DNA of 64,000 bases from Candidatus Obscuribacterales bacterium (lineage in GTDB: Bacteria; Cyanobacteriota; Vampirovibrionia; Obscuribacterales; Obscuribacteraceae). The notes under the pieces are model-generated. The model had not been told where the DNA came from. It saw only the letters and a program-made list of their open reading frames with translations, and ran no database searches. Positions 44,285 to 54,025 of this stretch are shown in pieces. The stretch is from positions 1-64,000 of the forward strand of contig JAKFUT010000092.1 in assembly GCA_021732565.1 (NCBI GenBank). Direction: 5' to 3'. The translations under genes and the position numbers were made by a program. How positions within the stretch are numbered: position 1 is the first letter of the stretch; every line of letters starts with the position of its first letter.

Positions 44285-47131
44285 TTGAACAACTCCAGAT
44301 TGCTGGTATGGACGGACCAAGGACTGTACTGTCCGCTCGGTGATTTCTTCATAGACCCTCTGAAAAAGGTTTCACGTGCGGTTATTACCCATGCCCATTC
44401 CGATCATGCCAGAGCGGGCAGCAAGGCTTATCTAACGGTGGCTGACGGCTGCTCTGTCTTGCGTGCTCGCATCGCCAAGAAAGCCCACATTGAGTCGATC
44501 AACTACAGTGAAGTTGTCGATGTAAATGGAGTGAAACTGTCATTTCATCCCGCTGGTCATGTTCTCGGGTCGTCACAAGTAAAGCTGGAATATCGCGGTG
44601 AAATCTGGGTGGTGTCTGGAGACTACAAAATTCACCCTGATCCAACTTGTATTCCCTTTGAACCGATTCGGTGTCATACATTCGTCACCGAGTCGACATT
44701 TGCGTTACCGATTTATCGATGGACCTCTTGCGACAAGATATATTCGGATATTAATCAGTGGTGGCAATCGAATCGAGATCGCGGGCTTGCTTCGTTCTTG
44801 CATGTGTATTCGCTTGGTAAGGCGCAGCGAATTCTTGCCAGCATTGATGCCACCATTGGTCCGATTTTTGTTCATAAGGCGGTCAAGAAAATAAATGATG
44901 CATATGCTGCAGCCGGAGTTCGCCTTCCAGGAGCCGGTGTGCTGGGTGAAACCGAGAACGCCGATTTGTCCGGTTCGCTCGTGATCGGTCCGGTATCTGA
45001 TCCTGGCGCGTTTGTCGGTGATGGCGGCTACCGAGTGGCCTCTGCTTCAGGGTGGATGAGAACCAGGCGCCACCGCAGAGCAAGCCGGCTCGATCGAGGA
45101 TTCATTTTGTCCGATCATGCAGATTGGGACGGGCTGCTGGAAGTAATTGAAGAGACTGGTGCCGAGAGAGTGATTGTGGTTAACGGGTTTGTTCACCCGC
45201 TGGTTCGATGGTGCCGCGACAGAGGAAAAGTTGCTGGAGGCACGAGCACTATATCCGGTATCGTGAATGAGGACGCCAAAGCGACTGATGTGACTTCTCA
45301 GAGTGCCGACAGTGATTTCGGTGGCAGTACTCATGAGACCACGGGTGTCACCTTTACCGGTCAAGAACCATCAACACCGACGGTGAGAAACGGCGCGTCT
45401 GACACGCCTGATCTGCCATTATTCTCGGGTGCTCGGATCTTTGATGGCGGTTGCAGAATAATCGATGGTGCAATCGAGACTGATGATGGAGAGCTGCAGG
45501 GCTTTGATCGCGGTTGTTACCAGACGTCGTTTGGTGAACTCTGTTTGCAATTAGATGGAAGTTCGCAGGGGCGGATAACGGCATTGAGCGGTTATTTACA
45601 AGATGCAAATGATGTCGATGCTGCTCATGCTTTGCGCTTACTTCGAGGAATTGAGCCACGCCAGATTCTACGCGCGTCGATATTGCGCGAAATGGCGATC
45701 AGCGAATCGGAATTGAGCGATTGGATGTATCGATTGTGCCACGACGAATCGGGCGATCTGATCGAGACTATCTCGCTCATAGTACCCGCCGCGGTTAAGT
45801 CCGGATCATATTCGCTTGACGCATTGATGGCGAAAGTCAATCATCTCCAACAGATTGACATTGAGGATCGACCTCAACAGATAAAGCAACTCTGGCAAGA
45901 AATCGGCTATGAAGATCGCATGGTGTTAAATCGGGTAATTGCCGGTGGCTTCCGCGTTGAGGAACCGATGCTTGCACCGGCTCTCTCTCTGATGACTGGA
46001 GTGGATGAGCGCGCTTTAGCGTATCAACTTAGAGTTGGTGGTAGTAGTGTCGACTACAACGCAATCATTGCTGGCGCTGCTCGACTGTCGGATGTCATGC
46101 CTCATCCGTTTCATAGGTTTGAAGATGTCGACCGGCCTGCGCAGTTATTTGATCTGCCCCCTGCAGATCTGTGGTCGGAGATTAGATGGGACGGAATTCG
46201 TGCACAGATAATTCGTCGCGGCAAACAGACTTTGTTATGGTCGAGCGAAGGGCAACTCTTGAGCGACTTATTTCCTGAGCTTATAGATGCTGCCGCGTTA
46301 CTTCCGGATCATACTGTGATTGAGGGAGACATTCTTGGTTGGAAACAGGCAGACGTGTTGCCACTTTCGTCGTTGAAGCGGCGCTTGAAGAGTGCGGCGA
46401 CTAAGAAAATGAAAGAAGAAGTGCCGGTTATTTTCATGGCACACGATATATTGCAAGAGAGAGGCAATGATTTGCGCAACGAGGTCTTTGTCGATAGAAG
46501 GTCGCGATTGGAGGTGGTCCTCAGTGCCACCGATGGGAAGTCTGAACAGGAAGTTCAACAACTTCAACTGTTTAGCCCGTGCCGCCTGCAATTGAATCCG
46601 TTGTTGCGATTGGCGCATGCTTCGAATCTTTCGTCGCACGAGGAGTTGAACGATCGGTTGCAAATGGTTGAGACGCTCAAGTCCGACGGACTCGGCATAA
46701 AATTAGGTTCCTCTTTATACGGTGTTGACCAAGCTCCCTGGTTTTACCTGCGACCGTCGCCCGTGATTGTAAATGCTGCTCTGGTTTCAGTTAAAGTGCC
46801 TCGTGGCGAGAATGAAGAGGTTGAGTTTACTTTGGCTCTCATGCAAGAGGGAGAGCTTGTGCCTGTGGCCAAAATGCCGTCATTGGAATTGGGTGAAGTA
46901 GATTCTGGTCGCTTACTCGAATTTATTCGCAACAATACTGTGGAAAAATTCGGACCGGTTCGCGTGCTGAAACCTGACCTGATTTTCGAATTGGCCTGTG
47001 CCGGCATTCAAATCTCGAATCGACACAAGGCAGGGTTGACTGTACGCCGGTCCAAGGTTCTGCGATGGTGCGGCGAAGTCAACGAGTATCCTGTGCATTC
47101 GGTGGATGTCCTACGCCCTGTCACGAATTAG
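44285..47131 (+). CDS. Fusion: ligase-associated MBL-fold DNA exonuclease and ATP-dependent DNA ligase lacking the catalytic lysine
   Basis: 948 residues from TTG 44285 (GGAG about 8 nt upstream). Residues about 8-315 are the metallo-beta-lactamase/beta-CASP exonuclease that accompanies bacterial ATP-dependent ligases: THAHSDHARAGS, GHVLGSSQ, VSGDYK, TESTFALP and SDHADWDGL are intact. A roughly 65-residue variable linker follows. Residues about 380-945 are an ATP-dependent ligase of the same DNA-repair gene set: DNA-binding helical domain, adenylation domain and OB-fold. Motif I reads SEIRWDGIRAQ: the nucleophile Lys of KxDG is Arg634 (codon AGA at 46184-46186). Motif IV is SDGLGIKLGSS (EG to DG) and motif V is WFYLRP instead of WxKxK. 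The nuclease should work; the ligase probably cannot be adenylated. The usual helicase and phosphoesterase partners are not adjacent. Confidence 0.88.
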   Translation: MNNSRLLVWTDQGLYCPLGDFFIDPLKKVSRAVITHAHSDHARAGSKAYLTVADGCSVLRARIAKKAHIESINYSEVVDVNGVKLSFHPAGHVLGSSQVKLEYRGEIWVVSGDYKIHPDPTCIPFEPIRCHTFVTESTFALPIYRWTSCDKIYSDINQWWQSNRDRGLASFLHVYSLGKAQRILASIDATIGPIFVHKAVKKINDAYAAAGVRLPGAGVLGETENADLSGSLVIGPVSDPGAFVGDGGYRVASASGWMRTRRHRRASRLDRGFILSDHADWDGLLEVIEETGAERVIVVNGFVHPLVRWCRDRGKVAGGTSTISGIVNEDAKATDVTSQSADSDFGGSTHETTGVTFTGQEPSTPTVRNGASDTPDLPLFSGARIFDGGCRIIDGAIETDDGELQGFDRGCYQTSFGELCLQLDGSSQGRITALSGYLQDANDVDAAHALRLLRGIEPRQILRASILREMAISESELSDWMYRLCHDESGDLIETISLIVPAAVKSGSYSLDALMAKVNHLQQIDIEDRPQQIKQLWQEIGYEDRMVLNRVIAGGFRVEEPMLAPALSLMTGVDERALAYQLRVGGSSVDYNAIIAGAARLSDVMPHPFHRFEDVDRPAQLFDLPPADLWSEIRWDGIRAQIIRRGKQTLLWSSEGQLLSDLFPELIDAAALLPDHTVIEGDILGWKQADVLPLSSLKRRLKSAATKKMKEEVPVIFMAHDILQERGNDLRNEVFVDRRSRLEVVLSATDGKSEQEVQQLQLFSPCRLQLNPLLRLAHASNLSSHEELNDRLQMVETLKSDGLGIKLGSSLYGVDQAPWFYLRPSPVIVNAALVSVKVPRGENEEVEFTLALMQEGELVPVAKMPSLELGEVDSGRLLEFIRNNTVEKFGPVRVLKPDLIFELACAGIQISNRHKAGLTVRRSKVLRWCGEVNEYPVHSVDVLRPVTN

Positions 47132-47237
47132 CGCAGCTGCAAGACATTAGCGTAGCTGGATCATCCGCGCGATTTCAATTAGTGCGGGTTTGCTATCGAT
47201 GTACTGGAGGTGAGAGAGCTGATCACGGCCTGGCGAA

Positions 47238-47256
47238 AATTGCGCGCGGTGCAATT
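47238..47256. repeat. Palindrome copy 1 (aattgc...gcaatt)
   Basis: The 19-bp site starts aattgcgc and ends gtgcaatt. Its inverted relative lies 87 bp downstream. Both contain the same GC core element gcgcggtgc in opposite orientation. Confidence 0.6.
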
Positions 47257-47324
47257 CTCTACAATCGGCACATGGAGTTAATTGCCGAATTCAGAGGGTT
47301 TGCAGACTTAGATGCTAAGGGAAA

Positions 47325-47343
47325 AATTGCGCACCGCGCAATT
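47325..47343. repeat. Palindrome copy 2 (aattgcgc / gcgcaatt, perfect)
   Basis: The perfect 8-bp arms aattgcgc and gcgcaatt flank acc. Together with copy 1 it could form paired operator sites, ends of a small element, or a terminator structure for the upstream gene. Confidence 0.6.
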
Positions 47344-47750
47344 TCCATAAGGGCAGGAGGGAGACCCTCAGGCATCAACAGTAATTCTAAACGACACGGT
47401 GCATCATTGATCGAGTTGCTCTTCTATTCGTGGCGCCGTCGAACCTATTACTGATGAACCCGAAGCTGAAAGTTTGGTGAAGTGATTGAGTGCTTTTCAG
47501 TGAATGCCTTACGACTGTGTCAGAAATTAACGTATTTTTGAAATTTCTCCGCTAGTTCAATTGGCGTAACAGGCTTCAAAGCTAGTAAACACTGCAAGTA
47601 AGCGACGTTATCAGATTAACATTAAACTAGTCACAGCACCGATTGTGTCTCTTCTCAAGGGGCATATGGAGGTAGGGGAAAGATCGCGCAGTACGGGAAG
47701 AGCGATACTGATTGATCGGTATCTATTCTTCTTCTCTTTCGGAGTCATGA

Positions 47751-48830
47751 ATGAAGGCAGTATCAAGCAATCGGAAAGCAGGCAGGCGTGTGTCTCTGGC
47801 TTCTTTCGCGGGTTTCGTTGGTAAGGCGCCCGTTTGTTTCGGCTTGGCGCTGTCACTTCTTGTCTGCGGTCAAATCGGGGCAAATGCCCAATCATGGGGT
47901 CAGTATAAACAACTCGCCACCGAAGCAAGCTCCAGAAATAACACCGAAGATTCCGTTCTTATGTGGTCTAAAGCCATGGAATTGTCTCGTGCGGACAATC
48001 CGCGCGGGGTTCGCCATGTTCAAAGTGTGGTTGGCCTGGCGCAAGCGTATTGCAGGGAAGGCAAATTCGAGCAGGCCGAACCGTTGTTTAAAGAACTGGT
48101 TGAATTAAAAGAAGCGGGTGAATCGGGTGACGACTTAGACGCCGGTTTACGCGATTATGCAGATAAATTGCAGAACTCCAATCGCAAGAGTGAAGCCGAG
48201 GAACTGCGCAAGAAGTTTTCTTTGAGTGCAGCACAACAAGAGAAGCCCCTTGTTGTTGCGGAGCCGAATATCTCTGAGAGATGGAAGCTGCTCATCGATA
48301 AGGGTGACCGCGAAGCAATGAGCAGGCATGTTGATAACGCAGGGCAGTACTGGCGCCAGGCCCTGTTGCTCGCTCGTAAGCAAGACGATCACAACGACAT
48401 GGTGGCCGAGAGTCTCAATCGCTTAATTCGTTACTATTACACAATTCGACGCTATGACCTGGCGGAGCCCTGTTATCGTGCATCGCTCGCCATAGTGGTG
48501 CGTCAAAAGGGTACACATTCGCTTGAATATCTTGACGCGGTGATGGGGCATGCTCAACTTCTTCGAAAACTTAATCGCAAGCATGAAGCTATTATCGAGG
48601 AGTCCAAAGCCGAGCGAACAGCGGAAATGGCGGGACTAATCCAACCGACCTCCGGTGCGGGGGGCGGTGGTGGCGGGTCTTACACCGGCGGCGGTGGCGG
48701 GTCAAACGAGTTCGCGTTTTTTGGTGGTGGTAGCAGCGGTGGCAGCGGCGGTCATGGAACTCCCGACTCTTATAGTAAGGGGCGCGAGTACGGCGTGCTG
48801 ATGAAACAGATGAGCAATTTTAACTTTTAG
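47751..48830 (+). CDS. Exported TPR-like protein with Gly-rich C-terminus
   Basis: 359 residues from ATG 47751 (GGAG 6 nt upstream). The N-terminus has a long basic leader then a hydrophobic core ending GANAQ, a signal peptide. Two helical TPR-like blocks follow: about 50-140 (VVGLAQAYCREGKFEQAEPLFKELVEL) and about 180-285 (LNRLIRYYYTIRRYDLAEPCYRASLAI, AQLLRKLNRKHEAIIEE). The C-terminal 60 residues are Gly/Ser-rich linker-like. It is likely a periplasmic protein-protein interaction factor. Its 3' end overlaps the convergent neighbour by 11 nt. Confidence 0.75.
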   Translation: MKAVSSNRKAGRRVSLASFAGFVGKAPVCFGLALSLLVCGQIGANAQSWGQYKQLATEASSRNNTEDSVLMWSKAMELSRADNPRGVRHVQSVVGLAQAYCREGKFEQAEPLFKELVELKEAGESGDDLDAGLRDYADKLQNSNRKSEAEELRKKFSLSAAQQEKPLVVAEPNISERWKLLIDKGDREAMSRHVDNAGQYWRQALLLARKQDDHNDMVAESLNRLIRYYYTIRRYDLAEPCYRASLAIVVRQKGTHSLEYLDAVMGHAQLLRKLNRKHEAIIEESKAERTAEMAGLIQPTSGAGGGGGGSYTGGGGGSNEFAFFGGGSSGGSGGHGTPDSYSKGREYGVLMKQMSNFNF

Positions 48831-49596
48831 AGTCTTTCTCTCTCTTTTCAGCCTCTTGCAACATCTTAAAAATTTCTCGTCGTAATTTGTCGATTTTTAT
48901 GACACTGTCATGGAGGATGACGGACTGCTCTGCGACTTTGTTATTAGAGGCATTGGCGAGGTCCTTTTGCATGTTATACAAGGTGAGGTAAGATTGCCTG
49001 ACCTGTTGGAAATAAGGACGCATTTGCTCCAGCTCGTTGAGGGAATCTTGTTTAATGCTATCGGGAAGAACTAGCGCATCGACTTCTTCAGCATACATTG
49101 GAATGAGTTTGGCGATTTCATCGAGATAGAAGTCGAACCAGTTCCGTCTCATAGGTAAATACGGGCCAATCGGCATCATACCGCTGGGGTCGGGAATAGC
49201 TGGAATGATTATCGATCCAACTACATCGGGATCGCCTACCTCTACATAATCTTGCCTGGTTGCCTCTCCTACTAAACCCGCCGCTGCGCGTTCTATCTTC
49301 TTGAGCGCGGCTCCCATCTGCCGTAGCCCTTCGGCTGCAACAATTGCACGAGATTTTACCGACCCTTTCAGTGGCTGTCCGGGCTGCCTATCGGTTGACG
49401 GCGTCAGACTGCCGTTAGCCTGGCCTGGTTGAGACGATGCATTTGATTTGAATGTTTCTGTGGCTGCCGCCGGGGAAGCCGTGTCGAGCGACAATGACTT
49501 TTTCTTTGCGGCAGTGTCCACATTAGAGGCTAGTGCTATCTCTCGGCTAGCGATGAGAAGCAAAAGAATAACCAGGGCGTAATATCGAATAGTCAT
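48820..49596 (-). CDS. Exported helical protein, unknown
   Basis: 258 residues. A signal peptide (MTIRYYALVILLLLIASREIALA) precedes a roughly 60-residue Ser/Ala/Thr/Pro-rich, probably disordered stretch. A helical domain follows (about 85-258) with a strand-like insert PDVVGSIIIPAIPDPSGMMPIGPYLPM. The C-terminus is a charged coiled-coil-like helix. No family recognised. It begins 34 nt after the ferrochelatase stop on the same strand, so the two are probably co-transcribed, though no functional link is evident. Confidence 0.65.
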   Translation of the reverse strand: MTIRYYALVILLLLIASREIALASNVDTAAKKKSLSLDTASPAAATETFKSNASSQPGQANGSLTPSTDRQPGQPLKGSVKSRAIVAAEGLRQMGAALKKIERAAAGLVGEATRQDYVEVGDPDVVGSIIIPAIPDPSGMMPIGPYLPMRRNWFDFYLDEIAKLIPMYAEEVDALVLPDSIKQDSLNELEQMRPYFQQVRQSYLTLYNMQKDLANASNNKVAEQSVILHDSVIKIDKLRREIFKMLQEAEKREKDSKS

Positions 49597-49630
49597 GAAC
49601 CTCTATAGCGGTGTGTTGTCATTCTTTCAA

Positions 49631-50662
49631 CTATTGGCTTGTAGAAGTGCCGGTCTGATGTACTGGTTGCTGTGGGCTGTTTGCGATCGAACAACAATCA
49701 AAAGCGCATGACTGAAATGAGGCAGGCTCCGGCGACATTAACTTGGCGGTGATCAGTTCGCGAATCATGCTAACGAAAGAAGGGTGTGTTCCCGCAGTTT
49801 TTGCTCGGTACAGCCTCACTCCCATTTGTGAAGCAACGTCGCGAGCTTCGACATCGATATCGTACATTACTTCCATGTGATCCGAAATAAAACCTACCGG
49901 TTGAATTACCACGTCTTGAGATATCGATTTCGTACTTATTTCGCGAATAAAATCGCAAATATCCGGACCAAGCCAGGCCTGCCCGGGCGGGCCGCTGCGG
50001 CTTTGGTACACTAGAGTGTAATCGCGTCTACCAGCACGTGCGCAGACAAGCCTGCATGTTTCCTCAAGCTGAGACGTATATGAACAATTGTCAGCCATGT
50101 AGCTCGGAATGCTGTGCGCCGTGAAAACAATCTGTGCTCCGCCGCGCCGGTCTACCGATATTTCTTCGAGTGTTTGCTGCAAATGGTCTGCATTGGCTTC
50201 GATGAACAGAGGATGATCATAGAATACCGGCAGTTTATGAATCACCGGCGCCGCAGCACCGGCAGATTGCCGCGCATTGTCAATGTCGTTGAGGTACGTT
50301 CGGCATCCCGAATATGAACTATACGTTGAGGTTACAAATGCCAAAGCTTTGCGGATACCATGTGCAGTCATCTCTTTCACTGTATCTGTCAAATACGGGT
50401 GCCAGTTTCTGTTTCCCCAGTAAATCGGCAAGGGTATTTCATACTTCTTAAGTTCGTCGGATAGCGCATGAATCAGTAAGCGATTTTGTTCGTTAATCGG
50501 GCTCACTCCGCCGAAAAGCTCATAGTGATGCGCCACGGCCTCGAGCCGTTCAATCGGAATATTTCGTCCGCGTGTGACATTCTTGAGGAACGGCATGACA
50601 TCGTCCATGCCTTCCGGTCCACCAAAGGAGACCAAAAGCAAGGCGTCATAGGGTGAATCCAT
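49631..50662 (-). CDS. hemH: Ferrochelatase, coproporphyrin (actinobacterial) type
   Basis: 343 residues. The N-terminus LLVSFGGPEGMDDVMPFLKNVTRG and ERLEAVAHHYELFGGVSPINEQNR match ferrochelatases of the actinobacterial / coproporphyrin-dependent branch (CpfC) more than the classical protoporphyrin type. Active-site elements are present: the His in VFTAHSIP, SRSGPPGQAWLGPD and the Glu in ISDHMEVMYD. It inserts Fe2+ into a porphyrin. Substrate choice (coproporphyrin III versus protoporphyrin IX) is inferred from resemblance. The C-terminal tail contains SCAFDCC; C-terminal Cys residues ligate an Fe-S cluster in some members. No other haem gene is in the window. Confidence 0.9.
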   Translation of the reverse strand: MDSPYDALLLVSFGGPEGMDDVMPFLKNVTRGRNIPIERLEAVAHHYELFGGVSPINEQNRLLIHALSDELKKYEIPLPIYWGNRNWHPYLTDTVKEMTAHGIRKALAFVTSTYSSYSGCRTYLNDIDNARQSAGAAAPVIHKLPVFYDHPLFIEANADHLQQTLEEISVDRRGGAQIVFTAHSIPSYMADNCSYTSQLEETCRLVCARAGRRDYTLVYQSRSGPPGQAWLGPDICDFIREISTKSISQDVVIQPVGFISDHMEVMYDIDVEARDVASQMGVRLYRAKTAGTHPSFVSMIRELITAKLMSPEPASFQSCAFDCCSIANSPQQPVHQTGTSTSQ

Positions 50663-50812
50663 TGTTCAATTCCAATATAAGGGTGCTTTTCGGGCAGATC
50701 ATATCGCATGCGCACGACTAAAATGCTACGTGCGATCAACTGTGACTGAAAGGCGGTAAAACACTTGGACGGCGTGGAAAAACCTATATAGCTTCTACTA
50801 AGAAGGTCAAAG

Positions 50813-53800
50813 TTGACGTCACAAAATGAACTGGAAAGTAGATCCTGTACAGATCCTGGCGATTTGCCCGAGGGTCGTATTCTCCCTGCAGGAACGATAA
50901 TCAAACCGCATTTTTTGATTACTGAACTGTTGGGTAAGGGGTCTTCGGCCGTTGTGTACCGGGGCTGGCATCAGTGGTTGGGAGTTCCGGTTTCCATAAA
51001 AGTAATACATGACGACGTTCTGCAGTCAGATGAAGGCAAGTCTCGCTTCTTTCGAGAAGCAAAAATTTTGACAAAGCTGCAGCACCCCGCTCTTGCTAAA
51101 CTGTTTTATTACGGTCGCGACCCGGAGGTCGGACACTTTATTGTGATGGAGTATGTGGAGGGTGTGTCGCTCTGTCATGTTCTCAAATCAGGAGCACTGG
51201 AGGTGCGGCGTGCCGCTGGTCTGGTGGCAGAGCTATGCGACGCGATGGATTTTGTGCACGAAAATGGCATCGTCCATCGCGATATTAAGCCCGGCAATAT
51301 TGTTCTGACAAAAGATGAGCAAGCTATCGAACACGCAAGAATCATAGACTTTGGTATTGCTCGGGCAGTATCATCTAACCCTTCGTCAACGGAATCTGTG
51401 GGACCAAAGCACTTAGCCTGCCCGGGTGAATCTGCGGGGAAGCTCACTAGTACCGGTGTGCTTCTGGGGAGCCCGGCTTATATGAGTCCTGAGCAATGCA
51501 AAGGAACCACCATTGACACACGAACAGACATTTACTCCGTGGGCTGCGTTCTGTTCGAGTCTGCATGCGGCAGAGTACCGTTCACCGCCGATGGTGCACT
51601 GTCGGTTATGCAAATGCACCTTAACGATGACGTTCATTTTATGGACGCACCGTCACTTCCACCTGACTTGAAGCAAATAATTTGCAAGGCTATGCAGAAA
51701 GATCCGCAAGATCGATTTCATTCAATGGCTGAAATGCGAGATGCGCTGCGCAACATTAATTTCGATGAAGAGTGCATTCAGGACCGCCCGCCCGAGTTAG
51801 CGAAGAGGTTTCTCCAGGCAATTTGCGCTCTGTTGCTAATATGCGGCGTCGGTATAGGAATGTGGCAGGGATGGCAGGTGACACACTTGGGCAGAGATCG
51901 CACATTATTTTCGGAGCTGCATGCCTCATCGAATTCAGGGGCCGCCATGCGCAAGCTTCGTAACAGAGCTGAGTTAGCGACAATGCCCGTGAGCAAACGG
52001 GCGCAGTATTACGTAGAATGGCTCGGTAAATTTGAGAGAGACTTTTCTCTGGAACAAAGTCTTCCTGTTGCTCTTGCTTATTTTTTTCTTGGCGTTGACC
52101 AGCGCTCTTTGAGCAAAGTCGATGCAACCAGGTCTTTTGTCAATTCGCGACGTCTGGCGCGACTTGTCGCAAGACATGAAGCGGGGCGAGTAAGCTTTGA
52201 CAGCCAAAAGTTTTTCGACGCGGTAAAAATTGTGGTTGATAACTCTGATTGCCTGGAAGACTATTATTCGGGGCGACAAGACCTGACTAGTCTGGCTGCG
52301 TTGATCGCTCAGAAAGCGAAGGACTATCCAGGTGAGCTGGCGACTCTTTATGAAAGGCACGGGGCCATGTCTCTCAATGTTCACGATTTGCAGGCTGCTA
52401 AAGAGTCACTGGCTAAGGCGTATAGTCTGATCTGTGATCGTCGGATTGATCGCCAGGATGTAGTTAGAATTCTTCTGCGACAGTCTTGTTGCCAATGGCA
52501 ACTTGGAGACGAGAAAGGCTGTCGGCGTTTGTTGAAGGAAGTGAGCGATAACCTTTCTTCTCTCGGCAACGAAAAGGCAGACTGCTTCTTTAGAATTGAG
52601 ATGAGCGGCCTGCTCATCGACCTCGGCGAGTATCGCGACGCTCTCACGGAACTGAACAAGATCACTCAGGTCCAACGTGAATTGCCCTTTGAGACACTGA
52701 CAGATGTTGCCAGCTTGAAAGCTGCTGCTTTACGGGGTGTTAAACAGTACTCCCTGGCATATGAAGTGACGCTCGCTGCGCTGAAACGCTTGAAACCTTC
52801 CCATTTCCGGTTTGTCGGGCTGGCTTGCTCGCTAATAATGACTGAGGAGTTAGGAGATCTCGATCGCGGTAATGATGTGCAGGCTCTGCTAAACGGCTAT
52901 TGCAAAGAGGCTCTCACTCATCGTAGGGACGATTTGAAGTACGGATTGAATGTAATCGATGTTGATCTGTGGCGCGCGAGTTACGCATTTGGTAGAAGGG
53001 AATTGAAAGTTGTCCGAAGAGCACTTTTTGATCTGAAAGATTTCTTTGAGCATTGCTCCCCTGAAGTTCTGAGAGTTTGCGGTAGAGTGGACGAAGTGAT
53101 CCTGCTGTTGGAGCAGTCTGGAGACAGCGCTACCGCTCAACAGCTGCTGAAAACAGTTGATGAGCGCCTTCTCTCTTCATTTGGAAACAACATCGGTATG
53201 CAGGCTGTTGTCTCCATCCATTTGTCCTTAATTGATAGTATGTGCAATCTGAAACTTTATCGATCAGCGTTTGAGCAACTGGAACAATTACAGTCGTTGA
53301 TCGGGAATCTTGATCCCGATGGCGACATTTATAGAGTGCGCACGCTGTTGAGGAGAGGTGTATTGTTGAGGCAGTTTGAACGATACACAGAGAGTCTGCA
53401 ATGCTTCAAGAATGCCAGGGAAATCTGTTCCCGTGGCAATATCTCGTGCGTTGATCAGGTTAAGCTAATGGTGAATGAGTCTTCGACTTTGAGCCGGGCA
53501 AACGACTTTAGCGGTGCTGTTGCTACTCTTGAACTGGCGCGTGACCAGTGCGTAGATCCGATAGCGAGAACTCTTCTCCCGGAGGTACTTCATCACCTGG
53601 CTCGGACGCACCGCGAAGGAGGTCAGCTGAAGGAAGCACTATCCGTATATCAGCAATACTGTGATCTGGCGGTAATAATGTCTGGTATCAATACTGGTGT
53701 TCGTATCCAAACTCTAAAGGAATATGCCACCTTGTGCGACCAGCTACACGACGGGGTGCGGGCTAAAAAGCTGGAAGAACAGGTGGAAATGCTCGAAAAA

Positions 53801-53848
53801 TGCCTCAACAGACCACAGAATTTCACGTTAGGCCGTTACCAGATCTAG
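50813..53848 (+). CDS. Array kinase 1: Ser/Thr kinase - TM - TPR protein
   Basis: 1011 residues from TTG 50813 (AAGG about 7 nt upstream). The kinase domain (about 35-320) is complete: GKGSSAVVY P-loop, SIK lysine (Lys63), HRDIKPGN, DFGIA and GSPAYMSPEQC. A TM helix lies at about 335-353. Right after it comes the array signature KRAQYYVEWLGKF, followed by about 600 residues of TPR-like helical hairpins (for example ALAYFFLGVD, LYERHGAMSLNVHDLQAAKESLAKAYSL). The topology implies a cytoplasmic kinase and an extracytoplasmic TPR sensor or docking region. It is the first of six related genes in the same direction. The PASTA domains common in bacterial STKs are absent. Confidence 0.92.
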   Translation: MTSQNELESRSCTDPGDLPEGRILPAGTIIKPHFLITELLGKGSSAVVYRGWHQWLGVPVSIKVIHDDVLQSDEGKSRFFREAKILTKLQHPALAKLFYYGRDPEVGHFIVMEYVEGVSLCHVLKSGALEVRRAAGLVAELCDAMDFVHENGIVHRDIKPGNIVLTKDEQAIEHARIIDFGIARAVSSNPSSTESVGPKHLACPGESAGKLTSTGVLLGSPAYMSPEQCKGTTIDTRTDIYSVGCVLFESACGRVPFTADGALSVMQMHLNDDVHFMDAPSLPPDLKQIICKAMQKDPQDRFHSMAEMRDALRNINFDEECIQDRPPELAKRFLQAICALLLICGVGIGMWQGWQVTHLGRDRTLFSELHASSNSGAAMRKLRNRAELATMPVSKRAQYYVEWLGKFERDFSLEQSLPVALAYFFLGVDQRSLSKVDATRSFVNSRRLARLVARHEAGRVSFDSQKFFDAVKIVVDNSDCLEDYYSGRQDLTSLAALIAQKAKDYPGELATLYERHGAMSLNVHDLQAAKESLAKAYSLICDRRIDRQDVVRILLRQSCCQWQLGDEKGCRRLLKEVSDNLSSLGNEKADCFFRIEMSGLLIDLGEYRDALTELNKITQVQRELPFETLTDVASLKAAALRGVKQYSLAYEVTLAALKRLKPSHFRFVGLACSLIMTEELGDLDRGNDVQALLNGYCKEALTHRRDDLKYGLNVIDVDLWRASYAFGRRELKVVRRALFDLKDFFEHCSPEVLRVCGRVDEVILLLEQSGDSATAQQLLKTVDERLLSSFGNNIGMQAVVSIHLSLIDSMCNLKLYRSAFEQLEQLQSLIGNLDPDGDIYRVRTLLRRGVLLRQFERYTESLQCFKNAREICSRGNISCVDQVKLMVNESSTLSRANDFSGAVATLELARDQCVDPIARTLLPEVLHHLARTHREGGQLKEALSVYQQYCDLAVIMSGINTGVRIQTLKEYATLCDQLHDGVRAKKLEEQVEMLEKCLNRPQNFTLGRYQI

Positions 53849-54025
53849 TCAGGGGCACGGTGATCCGCTTCTCTTCGGTGGAAAGTGGTTTTGCGTCCAC
53901 TAACCGAGTTGCCCTTAAGTAGAACTTGGGCTGACCGCCTTGTCGAGTTTCGCGTGTCAAAAAACTGACAAAGTCTAAATAACCGATTCTCGGGTAAAAA
54001 GTTACCAGACACCAGAAGATTAGCC

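Larger units (their letters stand above)
47132..47750. other. Intergenic region with two related palindromes
   Basis: About 620 nt after the nuclease-ligase gene. It holds the two palindromes listed separately. No gene is supported; a 129-codon plus frame at 47065-47454 overlaps the ligase end and has no SD. Confidence 0.5.
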
